64,000 nt of DNA, from positions 42,776-106,775 of the forward strand of contig CAZAKZ010000002.1 of NCBI GenBank assembly GCA_964485695.1, written 5' to 3'. The notes under the pieces were generated by a model. It was not told the DNA's origin and did not search any database. It saw only the letters and a program-made list of their open reading frames with translations. Below, one piece after another: positions 9,344 to 17,510 of this stretch. Source of the DNA: CAZAKZ01 sp964485695. GTDB lineage: Bacteria; Planctomycetota; JAFGQW01. Made by a program: the position numbers and the translations under genes. Position 1 is the first letter of the stretch. Each line of letters opens with the position of its first letter.

Positions 9344-9378
9344 AAGACGTCTCCCTGTTCGGGAGACGTCTTTTTTTT
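9344..9378 (+). terminator. Strong intrinsic terminator after the lipoprotein gene
   Basis: A perfect 12-bp stem, AAGACGTCTCCC (9344-9355) with GGGAGACGTCTT (9361-9372), a five-base loop TGTTC, and a run of T through 9378. It lies 43 bases after the lipoprotein stop and separates it from the convergent tilS gene. Confidence 0.95.
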
Positions 9379-9404
9379 CCGGGAATCCGGGTCCACCCGG
9401 ATAC

Positions 9405-9431
9405 AGTGCCTCAGGAAAAGTGCCTCAGGAA
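9405..9431. repeat. Tandem 13-bp duplication across the tilS stop
   Basis: AGTGCCTCAGGAA occurs at 9405-9417 and again at 9419-9431 (14-nt offset). The second copy contains the tilS stop codon (9425-9427, read leftwards). Similar duplications occur at the gap, oleA and rpsR boundaries and upstream of the RRM gene. Confidence 0.9.
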
Positions 9432-10903
9432 TGGACTCTTGAAACCTCCAGAACTGTGGTGGTGGTCGGAGTGAGGCCGGCCCCGGCCGACACGGCGATG
9501 CCCCAGATCGCGTGAACCTCTCCCGATGTTCTGGATGCGATGACCGGTGTCCAGAGGCGCCGGTAGGCTGGAATCCCACGTTTTTTCAGGTAGTGCAGGA
9601 GCATGACGGGTCGCCTCCGTCCCCGGGGAATGAAGGGCTCCCCCCCTCGGGGAAAGCGAAACTCGGCGCCGGGTTCCACCCGGTCCGCATTCAGGACCAG
9701 GGAGTCAGAATCGACTGTCTGGAGGCGCGTGGAGATCTCTCCGGAAGCCAGGGGCCGAAGGGTAGCCCGGGCCCGTAATCCGAGGCTCGGGATCTCGAAC
9801 ACTTCCCCGGATACGATGGAGACGCCCGTTTCGGGCGGCCCGTTCAGGGACAGGGGAAAGCGGCAGAGAAGGAGAACCTCTCCGTCCACGGCGGCATGGA
9901 GGCCTTTCCGGACCCGCCAGGGCCGGGTGGATCCTCCAGGGCCCACCACCCGCCGGATCAGACCCTCGAGGGCAATGCGGCCCGGAACCGGAGGGCCGTC
10001 GGGACGGAGGCGCCGGATGGCCAGTCGGAGCACCCCGGATCTCAGCCCCGGGGAAAGACGCCGGAACGCTTTTCTGTCCAGGCAAAGGACCTCGTCCTCC
10101 TCGCGGCCCACCAGCGCTTTCAGACCCGGCCAGGCCGGGCGCAGCACGGTTGCGAGGGCCCGGGCCGCGGTTTCCTCGAGGAGATCGGCGGTCTCCTCCA
10201 TGAGGGACCCCAGTCGAACCAGCGTCCGGTCCAGGGTCGGATTGCACCTCGATCTGAGAAACGGGAGCACCTCGTGACGGAGGCGGTTCCGGCGGAATCG
10301 CCTGTCCCGGTTGGACTCGTCCTCACGGAACGGGATGTCCCGGTCCCGAGCATGGGCCTCGACGGCCGCCCGGGTGATTCCGAGCAGCGGCCGCATCAGG
10401 AGGGTCTTCTGCCGACCTCCCTCCTCCAGGGGGCGAAGCCGTCGCATGCCTTGAAGACCGTCTGGACCCGCCCCGGCCAGGAACCGGGAAAGCACGGTCT
10501 CGGCCTGATCGTCGGCCGTGTGGGCCAGGAGCACGTGGCGGGCCCCGACCCGGTGGGCGATTTCCCTGAAGAATCGACGCCTCGCGCTCCGGGCCCGGTT
10601 CTCCAGGGAGGGCCCGGTTTCCAGGTGCACCCGGTCCACGTGAAGCGGCACGACCAGCCGGGTGCAGGTCTCTCTCACGAGGCGTTCGTCGGCTTCGGAG
10701 GACGCTCCTCTCAGGCCGTGGTTCAGGTGGGCAGCGGCCACCTCGAGGGGGAGCGTTCCTCCCCGGATAAGGGTGGTCGCGGCGTGGAGCAACACCATGG
10801 AATCCAGGCCGCCGGAGACGGCCACCACGACCCGATCTCCGGGCGCAGGGCCGCCCGGTGCCTTCAGGGCCCTGGCCAGGTGAAGTTCCAGTTTCAGTGT
10901 CAT
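9425..10903 (-). CDS. tilS: tRNA(Ile)-lysidine synthase
   Basis: A 492-residue enzyme that uses ATP to attach lysine to C34 of the CAU tRNA-Ile, changing its decoding to AUA. The N-terminal PP-loop SGGLDS sits at about residues 30-35, followed by HLNHGLRG and AHTADDQAETVLSRFLAG, all typical of TilS. The full-length C-terminal TilS_C domain is present (FIPRGRRRP, LKKRGIPAYRR). It is divergently placed to gap with a 187-base gap between the starts. Essential in most bacteria. Confidence 0.93.
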   Translation of the reverse strand: MTLKLELHLARALKAPGGPAPGDRVVVAVSGGLDSMVLLHAATTLIRGGTLPLEVAAAHLNHGLRGASSEADERLVRETCTRLVVPLHVDRVHLETGPSLENRARSARRRFFREIAHRVGARHVLLAHTADDQAETVLSRFLAGAGPDGLQGMRRLRPLEEGGRQKTLLMRPLLGITRAAVEAHARDRDIPFREDESNRDRRFRRNRLRHEVLPFLRSRCNPTLDRTLVRLGSLMEETADLLEETAARALATVLRPAWPGLKALVGREEDEVLCLDRKAFRRLSPGLRSGVLRLAIRRLRPDGPPVPGRIALEGLIRRVVGPGGSTRPWRVRKGLHAAVDGEVLLLCRFPLSLNGPPETGVSIVSGEVFEIPSLGLRARATLRPLASGEISTRLQTVDSDSLVLNADRVEPGAEFRFPRGGEPFIPRGRRRPVMLLHYLKKRGIPAYRRLWTPVIASRTSGEVHAIWGIAVSAGAGLTPTTTTVLEVSRVHS

Positions 10904-10943
10904 GAATGCCGGGTCCGATTCGTCACGTCCCCCTATCCCGATC

Positions 10944-10972
10944 TTGCACGCCGGGTGTGCGTGGACTATCTT
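10944..10972 (+). promoter_or_regulatory. Putative promoter of the gap-pgk operon
   Basis: TTGCAC (10944-10949), a 17-base spacer, and TATCTT (10967-10972). Both boxes and the spacing fit a housekeeping sigma factor. Transcription would start near 10980, about 110 bases before the gap ATG. Confidence 0.55.
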
Positions 10973-11090
10973 ACTCTACTTGGAGCTTCTCTCGGAGAGA
11001 TTCGTTTCAACAACGTTTCTACAACATGGATACAGGTCCGTTGCACCCGAGATCGCAACCGGCCCTTTCCACTCGGTGATGGAGGATTCC

Positions 11091-12092
11091 ATGACGATTC
11101 GCATCGGTATCAACGGATTTGGTCGTATCGGGCGCCTGGTCTTTCGCGTGGTCGCCACCCGGAGTGATGTAGAGGTGGTGGGGGTCAATGATCTTGCAGA
11201 TACCCGATCCCTTGCCAATCTTCTCAAGTACGACTCCGTCCACGGTCGGTATCCCGGCACCGTGGAGGCCGGCGATGGGAAATTCATCGTCGACGGCAAG
11301 GAGATCCGGGTGACGGCGGAGAAGGATCCGGCAAAGCTGCCCTGGAAGGAGCTGAGCGTAGATGTCGGTGTGGAGTCCACGGGCGTGTTCCGCCTGCGGG
11401 ACCAGGTCGCCAGCCACCTGCAGGCCGGGGCCAGCAAGGTGCTCCTCAGCGTTCCAGCCAAGGACGAGATCGACGCCACCATCGTTCTCGGTGTCAACGA
11501 CGACGAGCTGAAGCCCGACCACCGCATCGTATCCAACGCCTCCTGCACCACCAACTGCCTGGCCCCGGTGGCCAAGGTACTCCACGACAACTTCGGGCTG
11601 GTTCAGGGCCTGGTCACCACGGTGCACGCTTACACCAACGACCAGCGCGTCGGCGATCTTCTCCACAAGGATCCCCGACGTGCCCGGGCGGCCGCCGTCA
11701 ACATCATCCCCACAACCACGGGTGCAGCGCGTGCGGTCGGCAAGGTGATCCCGGCCCTCAACGGCAAGCTGAACGGTCTTTCACTCCGCGTTCCCGTCGT
11801 CAACGGATCCATCGTGGACCTGGTAGCCGTCACGGAGAAGACCGTGACCTCAGAGGCCGTGAACGCGGCCATGAAACAGGCCGCCGAGGGCCCCATGAAG
11901 GGCATTCTCTCCTATACCGAGGATCCCCTGGTGTCCACCGACATCATCGGCGACCCGCACTCGAGCATCTTCGACGCTGCGTCCACCATGGTTCTGGGAG
12001 AGAAGATGGTGAAGGTGCTCTCCTGGTACGACAACGAGTGGGGTTATTCCTGCAGGATGATCGACCTCATCGCCAGGATGATGTCGTTCTGA
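11091..12092 (+). CDS. gap: Glyceraldehyde-3-phosphate dehydrogenase
   Basis: A 333-residue type I GAPDH that oxidises glyceraldehyde-3-phosphate to 1,3-bisphosphoglycerate with NAD(P). Seen: the Rossmann start IRIGINGFGRIGR, the catalytic SNASCTTNCLAP with its Cys, HAYTNDQRV, and the C-terminal WYDNEWGYSCRM. The frame is open upstream to 10902, but the ATG at 11091, eight bases after GGAGG, matches the family N-terminus. It is followed by pgk and an rpe-like gene in one operon. The last codons are tandemly duplicated just after the stop. Confidence 0.96.
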   Translation: MTIRIGINGFGRIGRLVFRVVATRSDVEVVGVNDLADTRSLANLLKYDSVHGRYPGTVEAGDGKFIVDGKEIRVTAEKDPAKLPWKELSVDVGVESTGVFRLRDQVASHLQAGASKVLLSVPAKDEIDATIVLGVNDDELKPDHRIVSNASCTTNCLAPVAKVLHDNFGLVQGLVTTVHAYTNDQRVGDLLHKDPRRARAAAVNIIPTTTGAARAVGKVIPALNGKLNGLSLRVPVVNGSIVDLVAVTEKTVTSEAVNAAMKQAAEGPMKGILSYTEDPLVSTDIIGDPHSSIFDAASTMVLGEKMVKVLSWYDNEWGYSCRMIDLIARMMSF

Positions 12093-12104
12093 TGATGTCG
12101 TTCT
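12077..12104. repeat. Tandem 14-bp duplication across the gap stop
   Basis: GATGATGTCGTTCT at 12077-12090 is repeated exactly at 12091-12104, and each copy is followed by GA. The first copy holds the last gap codons, and its final T begins the TGA stop at 12090-12092. Confidence 0.95.
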
Positions 12105-12161
12105 GAATCGTGGCCGATTCCGCGCCCGTGCAATGACCGGGCTCTGAAGGGAGATGCAGCG

Positions 12162-13352
12162 GTGTTTGCCAAACGCAGCCTCGAGGACCTGAAACCCGCC
12201 GGCAAGACCGTTCTGGTTCGTGTGGACTTCAACGTGCCTCTCGGCGAGGGGGGGACAGTCACCGACGACACCCGCATCCGGGCGGCTCTGCCCACCCTCA
12301 ATTATCTCAGAAACGCCGGCGCTCGACTGGTGCTCATGAGCCACCTGGGCCGGCCCAAGGGCCAGGTGGTGGAGTCCATGCGGATGGGGCCGGTGGCACG
12401 GAGGCTGAGCGAGGTCCTCGAGGCGCCGGTGGCCGTGTGTCGGGAGGTGGTGGGGTCCGGAGCCGCCGAGGCGGTGAAGGGCCTCGGGGACGGGGAGGTG
12501 GTCCTCTTGGAGAACCTCCGCTTCCATCCCGGAGAGACCCAAAACGACCCGGAGCTGGCCCGGGCCCTTGCAGACCTGGGGGACCTCTACGTCAATGACG
12601 CCTTCGGCACCTGCCACCGGGCCCACGCCTCCGTGACCGGCGTGCCCGGCCTCCTCGGCGGGGCAGCCGGCTACCTGGTGATGAAGGAGCTGGACTTCTT
12701 CGGTAAGGCCCTCGAGGCGCCGACCGAGCCCTTTTTCGCCGTCCTGGGGGGATCCAAGATCTCCGACAAGCTCCCGGTCATCGAGAACCTCCTCGGTAAG
12801 GTCAGCGGCCTCGTCATCGGCGGGGCCATGGCCTACACCTTCCTGAAGGCGCGCGGACAGGCCGTGGGGAACTCCCGGGTGGAGGACGATTTTCTCGACA
12901 AGGCCGGCGAAGTCCTCCGGGCCGCGGCCGGTCGAAGCGTGGCCATCCACCTGCCGAGTGACCACGTGGTGGCGGAACGCCTGGCCGAGGACGTAGAGGC
13001 GGAGGTGGTGACCGAAATCCCTGAGGGCACCCTGGGCCTCGACATCGGCCCCGCCACCACCGAGGCTTATGCGCGCATCCTCGCCGGCGCGGGCACCGTG
13101 GTGTGGAACGGACCCATGGGCGTGTTCGAGTGGGAGGCCTTCCGAAAGGGCACGGAGGGGGTCGCCCGGGCCGTGGCCGATTGCCCGGGGACGACCATCG
13201 TGGGCGGCGGCGACAGCGCGGCTGCGGTGGCACTGTGCGGCGTCAAGGACAGGATCTCCCACGTGTCCACCGGCGGCGGCGCTTCCCTGGAACTCCTCCA
13301 GGGCAAGGAACTTCCCGGCATCGCCGCTCTCACGGACAGGGATGCGATGTGA
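12162..13352 (+). CDS. pgk: Phosphoglycerate kinase
   Basis: A 396-residue kinase that converts 1,3-bisphosphoglycerate and ADP to 3-phosphoglycerate and ATP. Diagnostic segments: VLVRVDFNVPL, MSHLGRPKG, LLENLRFHPGE, VNDAFGTCHRAHAS, VLGGSKISDKLPVI, and the nucleotide-binding VWNGPMGVFEW and STGGGASLELLQGK. The start is GTG at 12162 after an AAGGGAG ribosome-binding site. It follows gap by 69 bases and precedes the rpe-like gene by 41 bases. Confidence 0.96.
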   Translation: MFAKRSLEDLKPAGKTVLVRVDFNVPLGEGGTVTDDTRIRAALPTLNYLRNAGARLVLMSHLGRPKGQVVESMRMGPVARRLSEVLEAPVAVCREVVGSGAAEAVKGLGDGEVVLLENLRFHPGETQNDPELARALADLGDLYVNDAFGTCHRAHASVTGVPGLLGGAAGYLVMKELDFFGKALEAPTEPFFAVLGGSKISDKLPVIENLLGKVSGLVIGGAMAYTFLKARGQAVGNSRVEDDFLDKAGEVLRAAAGRSVAIHLPSDHVVAERLAEDVEAEVVTEIPEGTLGLDIGPATTEAYARILAGAGTVVWNGPMGVFEWEAFRKGTEGVARAVADCPGTTIVGGGDSAAAVALCGVKDRISHVSTGGGASLELLQGKELPGIAALTDRDAM

Positions 13353-13393
13353 CTTCCCCGAAAGACAATCGGGTCTGGTGAAGGGACTTCAAC

Positions 13394-14053
13394 ATGGCTG
13401 ATTCCGTGGTGGTCTATCCCTCGATCCTCGAGGCCGACCTCTTGAACCTCGGGGAAGAGGTGCGCAGCGTGGAGCAGGGGGGGGCGGACGGTCTGCACAT
13501 CGACGTGCTGGACGGCCACTCCACGCCCATCATTACCTTCGGCCCCCTGGTCGTGGAGCACGTACGCCGCGGTACCCGCCTGCCCATCAACGTTCACCTC
13601 ATGATCGAAAAGCCCGAGCGGTTCATCTTCCAGTTCGCCATGGCCGGAGCGGACCGGATCTTCTTCGACGTCCAGACCGAGAATCCCCCGGCCACCATCG
13701 ACGGCATCCGGGAGACGGGCAAGCTGGTGGGCATCAGCCTCCGGCCGGCCACGCCCATCGACGAGGTGCTTCCCTACCTGGATTTCGTGGACATGATCCT
13801 GGTCCTGAGCACCGATCCCAGTGCCCGGGGCCACCCGTTCATCCCCGAGTCCCTGGAGAAACTCACGGGGCTCCGGGAGTCGGGCTTCACCGGGGGACTG
13901 GCCATCTACGGGGGCATCAACGACCGGACTGCGGCCGATGCCCACAAATCCGGGGCCACGGTCCTGGTTTCCGGCTCGTACGTCTTCAAGGCCCGGGACC
14001 GCAAGGCGTGCATCCAGGCGCTGCGGGGCGGCCCGGAGCCGGAGGGGCAATGA
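13394..14053 (+). CDS. Ribulose-phosphate 3-epimerase-like TIM-barrel protein with altered active site
   Basis: A 219-residue protein of the RPE superfamily by overall sequence: PSILEADLLNLGEEV, the first metal site LHIDVLDGH, and VHLMIEKPER. Three other conserved motifs are changed. The second catalytic and metal-binding Asp (EVDGGI in true RPE) is Tyr in AIYGGIN; the phosphate loop MSVNPGFGGQ is LSTDPSARGH; and the HxE stretch after the fourth strand is FDVQTE. Classical Rpe catalysis, which needs two acidic residues, is therefore doubtful. Its position after gap and pgk suggests a role in sugar-phosphate metabolism, perhaps with another substrate or as a non-enzymatic paralogue. Confidence 0.75.
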   Translation: MADSVVVYPSILEADLLNLGEEVRSVEQGGADGLHIDVLDGHSTPIITFGPLVVEHVRRGTRLPINVHLMIEKPERFIFQFAMAGADRIFFDVQTENPPATIDGIRETGKLVGISLRPATPIDEVLPYLDFVDMILVLSTDPSARGHPFIPESLEKLTGLRESGFTGGLAIYGGINDRTAADAHKSGATVLVSGSYVFKARDRKACIQALRGGPEPEGQ

Positions 14054-14099
14054 GCCCGGTTTCGAGCGGAATCCCCCCGGAAATTTCCCCCCTCGGCCC

Positions 14100-14128
14100 T
14101 TGAAGTCTCAATGGCAGGGCATTAAATA
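14100..14128 (+). promoter_or_regulatory. Putative tRNA-Asn promoter
   Basis: TTGAAG (14100-14105), a 17-base spacer, and TAAATA (14123-14128). A start near 14135 would give a tRNA precursor leader of about 65 bases. Confidence 0.5.
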
Positions 14129-14201
14129 CCGACCGGTTAGACTGGACAGGGCTTTTGCGATGTGGTGCACTGTCCCCTGACCCTGACGCAGTGAAACAAG
14201 A

Positions 14202-14276
14202 TCCCCAGTAGCTCAACGGCAGAGTAGGCGGCTGTTAACCGCTTGGTTGTAGGTTCAAATCCTACCTGGGGAGCCA
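14202..14276 (+). tRNA. tRNA-Asn (anticodon GTT), CCA encoded
   Basis: A standard cloverleaf can be folded by hand. The acceptor stem is TCCCCAG (14202-14208) with CTGGGGA (14266-14272); the D stem is GCTC/GAGT; the anticodon loop CTGTTAA has GTT at 14234-14236; the T arm is GTAGG TTCAAAT CCTAC. The discriminator is G at 14273 and CCA is encoded at 14274-14276. A terminator follows, so it is a single-tRNA unit. Confidence 0.96.
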
Positions 14277-14318
14277 GATAACAAACGCGGAACTTCCGCG
14301 ACTGAATCGTTGACGAAG

Positions 14319-14350
14319 AACCCCGGGAACGAGAGCTCTCGGGGTTTTTT
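14319..14350 (+). terminator. Intrinsic terminator of tRNA-Asn
   Basis: AACCCCG (14319-14325) pairs with CGGGGTT (14340-14346) around an inner self-complementary GAGAGCTCTC, and T runs from 14345 to 14350. It lies 43 bases after the encoded CCA. Confidence 0.85.
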
Positions 14351-14522
14351 CATGTCCAGCCGTTGCAAAGGCACTTGGCGGATTCCGACCGAAGCCACCG
14401 CTGGAGGGTAAACGAGTCCACAGGTAACGTCATGGTTTTCCGGGAAGGGAAGGCGATCCGCGGGCGCCTTTGCGCCAGGGTGCTAAATATTCCTCACAAA
14501 TAAAACACTTCAAGCATATGCG

Positions 14523-14550
14523 CAATTTGCTTGATAGATCGAGCAAATTG
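14523..14550. promoter_or_regulatory. 28-bp palindrome, likely operator of the hflK-hflC-XRE operon
   Basis: CAATTTGCT (14523-14531) and AGCAAATTG (14542-14550) form a perfect inverted repeat. The centre also pairs (GAT/ATC), so all 28 bases are symmetric except one position pair and the central dinucleotide. It lies 95 bases upstream of the hflK start, and the operon ends with an XRE-family repressor gene. A dimeric HTH protein binding here would be classic autoregulation, but this is an inference. There is no T run, so it is not a terminator. Confidence 0.6.
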
Positions 14551-14645
14551 GCCAACACTTTGAGGGCGTGCAACATGGTGGCAGGCGAAGCGCCTGCGAG
14601 CCGACCTCGTCCGTGAACCCGAGCGTGAAAAGAAAGGGAATTCCG

Positions 14646-15653
14646 ATGGCATCCGATTTCGAGGAACCGATCCAGCAGGTGCAGGATTGGCTCAAGCAGT
14701 TCTGGCAGCGTGGCGGCTTGCGCAGGGTCATCGTCCTTGCCGCCGTTGTTCTGGCCTGCGTGATGGCATGGACGACTTTCTACACTGTGCCGAGCGATTC
14801 TGTCGCGGTCGTCCAGCGTTTCGGTAAATACCTGAAGGTCGTTCCACCGGGATTGCAGTTCAAGCTGCCACTGGGCTTTGATGCTGCCACAATCGTTCCC
14901 GTCAAACGACAGTTGAAACAGGAGTTCGGGTTCAAGACCCCGGGTGCCCGCGATCCGTACCAGGGCTCTCGTTCTCGCGACGGAAGGCAGGAGACACGGA
15001 TGGTGACGGGGGACTTGAACGCCGCCCTGGTGGAATGGGTGGTTCAATACCGCATCTCCGACCCCGTCAAATTTCTTTTCAAGGTTCGCGAACCGAGTGG
15101 AACCCTCCGCCATGTCTCCGAATCCGTAATGCGGGAAGTCGTGGGTGATCGCACCGTGGACGAGGTGATTACCATCGGCCGACAGGAAATCGAAACGGAA
15201 GCGCTCACCAAGATGCAGGCGCTGTCCACCAAATACGCCATGGGAATCAGCATCGACCAGGTGCAATTGAAGAACATCAATCCGCCCAGACCGGTGCAGG
15301 AGTCGTTCAACGAGGTCAACCAGGCCCAGCAGGAGAAGGAGAAGCTGATCAACGAAGCCCGGCGCGATTACAACAAGGTGATCCCGCTGGCCGAGGGCGA
15401 GAAGGACCAGCGGGTCCGGGAGGCCGACGGCTACCAGCTCAAGAGGATCAATGAAGCGGAAGGCGATGCCGCTCGGTTCTGCGCCTTGTTGGCGGAATAC
15501 AGCAAGGCCCCGGAGGTCACTCGCCGCCGCATCTATATCGAGACCCTGCAGGACGTCCTGCCGGGTATACGCAGCAAGATCATTGTCGATGAACAGATGC
15601 GCAGCATCCTGCCACTGCTCAATCTCGACTCTCAAAAGGGAGGTCGGCCATGA
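14646..15653 (+). CDS. hflK: HflK-like SPFH-domain membrane protein
   Basis: A 335-residue protein from the ATG at 14646 (AAAGGGAA upstream); the frame extends 26 codons further but that part is not family-like. One N-terminal transmembrane helix (about residues 26-46, VIVLAAVVLACVMAW) precedes an SPFH/prohibitin domain starting VPSDSVAVVQRFGKYLKVVPPGLQFKLP, and a helical coiled-coil region rich in Ala, Glu and Arg. HflK and HflC form a cage around the FtsH protease in E. coli and modulate it; no ftsH gene is in this window. It overlaps hflC by four bases. Codon use is less GC-rich than in the flanks. Confidence 0.88.
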   Translation: MASDFEEPIQQVQDWLKQFWQRGGLRRVIVLAAVVLACVMAWTTFYTVPSDSVAVVQRFGKYLKVVPPGLQFKLPLGFDAATIVPVKRQLKQEFGFKTPGARDPYQGSRSRDGRQETRMVTGDLNAALVEWVVQYRISDPVKFLFKVREPSGTLRHVSESVMREVVGDRTVDEVITIGRQEIETEALTKMQALSTKYAMGISIDQVQLKNINPPRPVQESFNEVNQAQQEKEKLINEARRDYNKVIPLAEGEKDQRVREADGYQLKRINEAEGDAARFCALLAEYSKAPEVTRRRIYIETLQDVLPGIRSKIIVDEQMRSILPLLNLDSQKGGRP

Positions 15654-16654
15654 AAAGGATCCAGGGAATAGCAGTCCTGGTGGTCCTGGGCATCGGGTTA
15701 ATCGTCTCGGTGAGTTCGATCTATACGGTGAGCGAAGTCGAGCAGGTGATTGTCACCCAGTTCGGCAAGCCTGTCGGCGAACCCGTGACTTCCGCCGGCC
15801 TGAAGCTGAAGGTGCCCTTCATCCAGGACGTCAACCCGATCGACAAACGGATTCTCGAGTGGGACGGCCGCCCGTCGGACATGCCGACCAAGGACAAGCT
15901 CTACATCTCGGTCGACCTCTTTGCACGATGGCGGATTACTGATCCCCTCCAGTACTTTCTGCGGCTGCGCGATGAACGCAGCGCTCAGTCCCGCCTGGAT
16001 GACATTCTGGGCAGCGAGACCCGGAACGCGGTCGCCAAGCATGAGCTGATCGAGATCATCCGCACCACCAAGGATCGCGTGCCGCTGCGCGATGCCCTCC
16101 TGACCGACGCGGAACGGGAACTCGACATGGGATCCCTCGTGCCGATCCAGAAGGGACGCAAGCTGGTCGAGCAGGAGATCTTTTCCGCAGCTGCCGAGAA
16201 GGTTCGCGTGTTCGGCATCGAACTGCTCGACATCCGGTTCAAGCGGATCAACTACAACGAGAGCGTGCGCCCGAAGATCTACGATCGAATGATCAGCGAG
16301 CGGCGGCAGATCGCGGAACGCTTCCTGTCCGAGGGGAACGGAGAGGCCGCCAGAATCAGCGGCAACCGCGTGCGTGACCTGGACAAGATCCAGTCCGAAG
16401 CCTACAAGCAGGTCGAAGAGATCCGCGGTGTGGCGGACGCGAAAGCCACCGAAATCTACGCGAAGGCCTACAACCAGAGCCCTGAAGCGGTTGAATTCTA
16501 TGAATTCACACGGACCATGCAGTCGTACAAGTCCATCATCGCCGAAAACACGACCCTTGTCCTTTCCACGGGCAGTGACCTCTTCAAGTTTCTGAAGGGG
16601 ATGACTCCCGATAGCGACGTCATTCCGGCGGGACATCCCGGCAAAAAGCCATGA
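15650..16654 (+). CDS. hflC: HflC-like SPFH-domain membrane protein
   Basis: A 334-residue partner of HflK. It has an N-terminal membrane helix (IAVLVVLGIGLIVSVSSIY), the HflC-like start of the SPFH domain VSEVEQVIVTQFGKPVG, the segment WDGRPSDMPTKDK, and the C-terminal coiled coil with IYAKAYNQSPEAVEFYEFTRTM, which is typical of HflC. ATG overlaps the hflK stop (ATGA), and its own stop overlaps the XRE gene in the same way, so three products are translationally coupled. Confidence 0.9.
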   Translation: MKRIQGIAVLVVLGIGLIVSVSSIYTVSEVEQVIVTQFGKPVGEPVTSAGLKLKVPFIQDVNPIDKRILEWDGRPSDMPTKDKLYISVDLFARWRITDPLQYFLRLRDERSAQSRLDDILGSETRNAVAKHELIEIIRTTKDRVPLRDALLTDAERELDMGSLVPIQKGRKLVEQEIFSAAAEKVRVFGIELLDIRFKRINYNESVRPKIYDRMISERRQIAERFLSEGNGEAARISGNRVRDLDKIQSEAYKQVEEIRGVADAKATEIYAKAYNQSPEAVEFYEFTRTMQSYKSIIAENTTLVLSTGSDLFKFLKGMTPDSDVIPAGHPGKKP

Positions 16655-17055
16655 CAACGCGCGGAAGTGGTGGTAAGCAGCCCCGACGCAAACGTTCCGA
16701 GTTCGTCGGGCAACCCAGCGCCCTCGGCGCCCTGCTTTCCGATTTACGCACGGCCAAGGGGCTCTCACTCCGGGATGTCGAGGAGGCCACAGGCAAGGCC
16801 GTTTCAAACGCCTACTTGAGCCAGCTCGAGAACGGGAAGATCGGGAAGCCGTCACCCAACGTGCTGCACAGCCTGTCGGAAGTCTATGTCGTGTCCTACG
16901 AGGCGCTGATGGAGAAGGCCGGATATTTACTGCCCTCCGACAGAAGCAGGCGCCGCAAGAGGTTGGCGGCCTTCGCGATCGATGATCTGACCGCCGAGGA
17001 GGAAGAAGAGCTCCTCAAGTACTTGGCGTTCCTCCGCTCCCGCACTCCATCATGA
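16651..17055 (+). CDS. XRE-family HTH transcriptional regulator
   Basis: A 134-residue protein with a basic N-terminus and a Cro/C1-type helix-turn-helix at about residues 25-85 (LSLRDVEEATGKAVSNAYLS, LENGKIGKPSP). The C-terminus is acidic (DDLTAEEEEELLKYL). It overlaps hflC by four bases, an unusual place for an XRE gene. It is probably the repressor of its own operon, using the palindrome at 14523-14550; this is inferred. It is too short for a ligand-binding domain. Confidence 0.85.
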   Translation: MTTRGSGGKQPRRKRSEFVGQPSALGALLSDLRTAKGLSLRDVEEATGKAVSNAYLSQLENGKIGKPSPNVLHSLSEVYVVSYEALMEKAGYLLPSDRSRRRKRLAAFAIDDLTAEEEEELLKYLAFLRSRTPS

Positions 17056-17090
17056 AGGCGTCGAGCCCGGATTTGATGGCCCGAAAGTGA

Positions 17091-17372
17091 TCGGGCGCGT
17101 CGCCGTACCGTCAGCTGCGACCGCGCCTAGACCCGTGCGCTGCGATGCAAGCGCGGCTGGAACTGGCCGAGGGAGCCGAGCGGGAGATCGTCTTTGTCCT
17201 CGGCGCGAGGGACAGCACCGCAGAGGCCATCACGCTGGTCCAGAACCAACGGGGCGTCGGGGCTGCACGCGTCCCGCTGGGGGAGGTCTGGAAGTTCTGG
17301 GATGAAAAACTAGGCCTGCTCTACGCCGAGACGCCAGATGCCGCCATGGACGGACTGATGAACCGCTGGTAA
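17091..17372 (+). pseudogene. Decayed fragment of a GH94/cyclic beta-1,2-glucan synthase-like protein
   Basis: From 17091 to 17372 a frame reads through LDPCAAMQARLELAEGAERE, then IVFVLGARDSTAEA and ETPDAAMDGLMNRW. These match the beta-sandwich and hinge before the catalytic barrel in glycoside-hydrolase-94 domains of NdvB-like cyclic glucan synthases, as I remember the family. The piece stops at TAA just where the barrel should start, and the matching upstream sequence (IGRVAVP) is in another frame. It is therefore a small remnant of a protein that is usually well over 1000 residues. A start codon at 17145 could give a 75-residue product, but function is unlikely. Confidence 0.6.
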
Positions 17373-17510
17373 TCAGGTCAATTCCCCGGGATCTTGTCGT
17401 TTCTGCCGTATCCTAGCGCACTTACATTGCTCCGCATCCCTCTCCGGAATCTCCCGTTCTCCGTTTTTTCGGTCAAGTTGATTCAAAGATACGAAGGGCT
17501 CCGGACCGCC

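Larger units (their letters stand above)
14277..14645. other. 369-bp region between tRNA-Asn and hflK
   Basis: This stretch holds the tRNA terminator (14319-14350) and, after a clear drop in GC content around 14,480, the AT-rich regulatory region of the hflK operon with a 28-bp palindrome (14523-14550). I see no gene. The change in composition marks the left side of the accessory block. Confidence 0.6.

Noticed and set aside
14523..14550. The palindrome as a transcription terminator
   Set aside because: There is no T run after it on either strand, and it lies between the tRNA terminator and hflK, where an operator makes more sense.
17440..17470. Possible terminator (CGGAA with TTC-CG, then TTTTTT) after the GH94 remnant
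   Set aside because: The stem is short and mismatched, so it was not listed as a feature.
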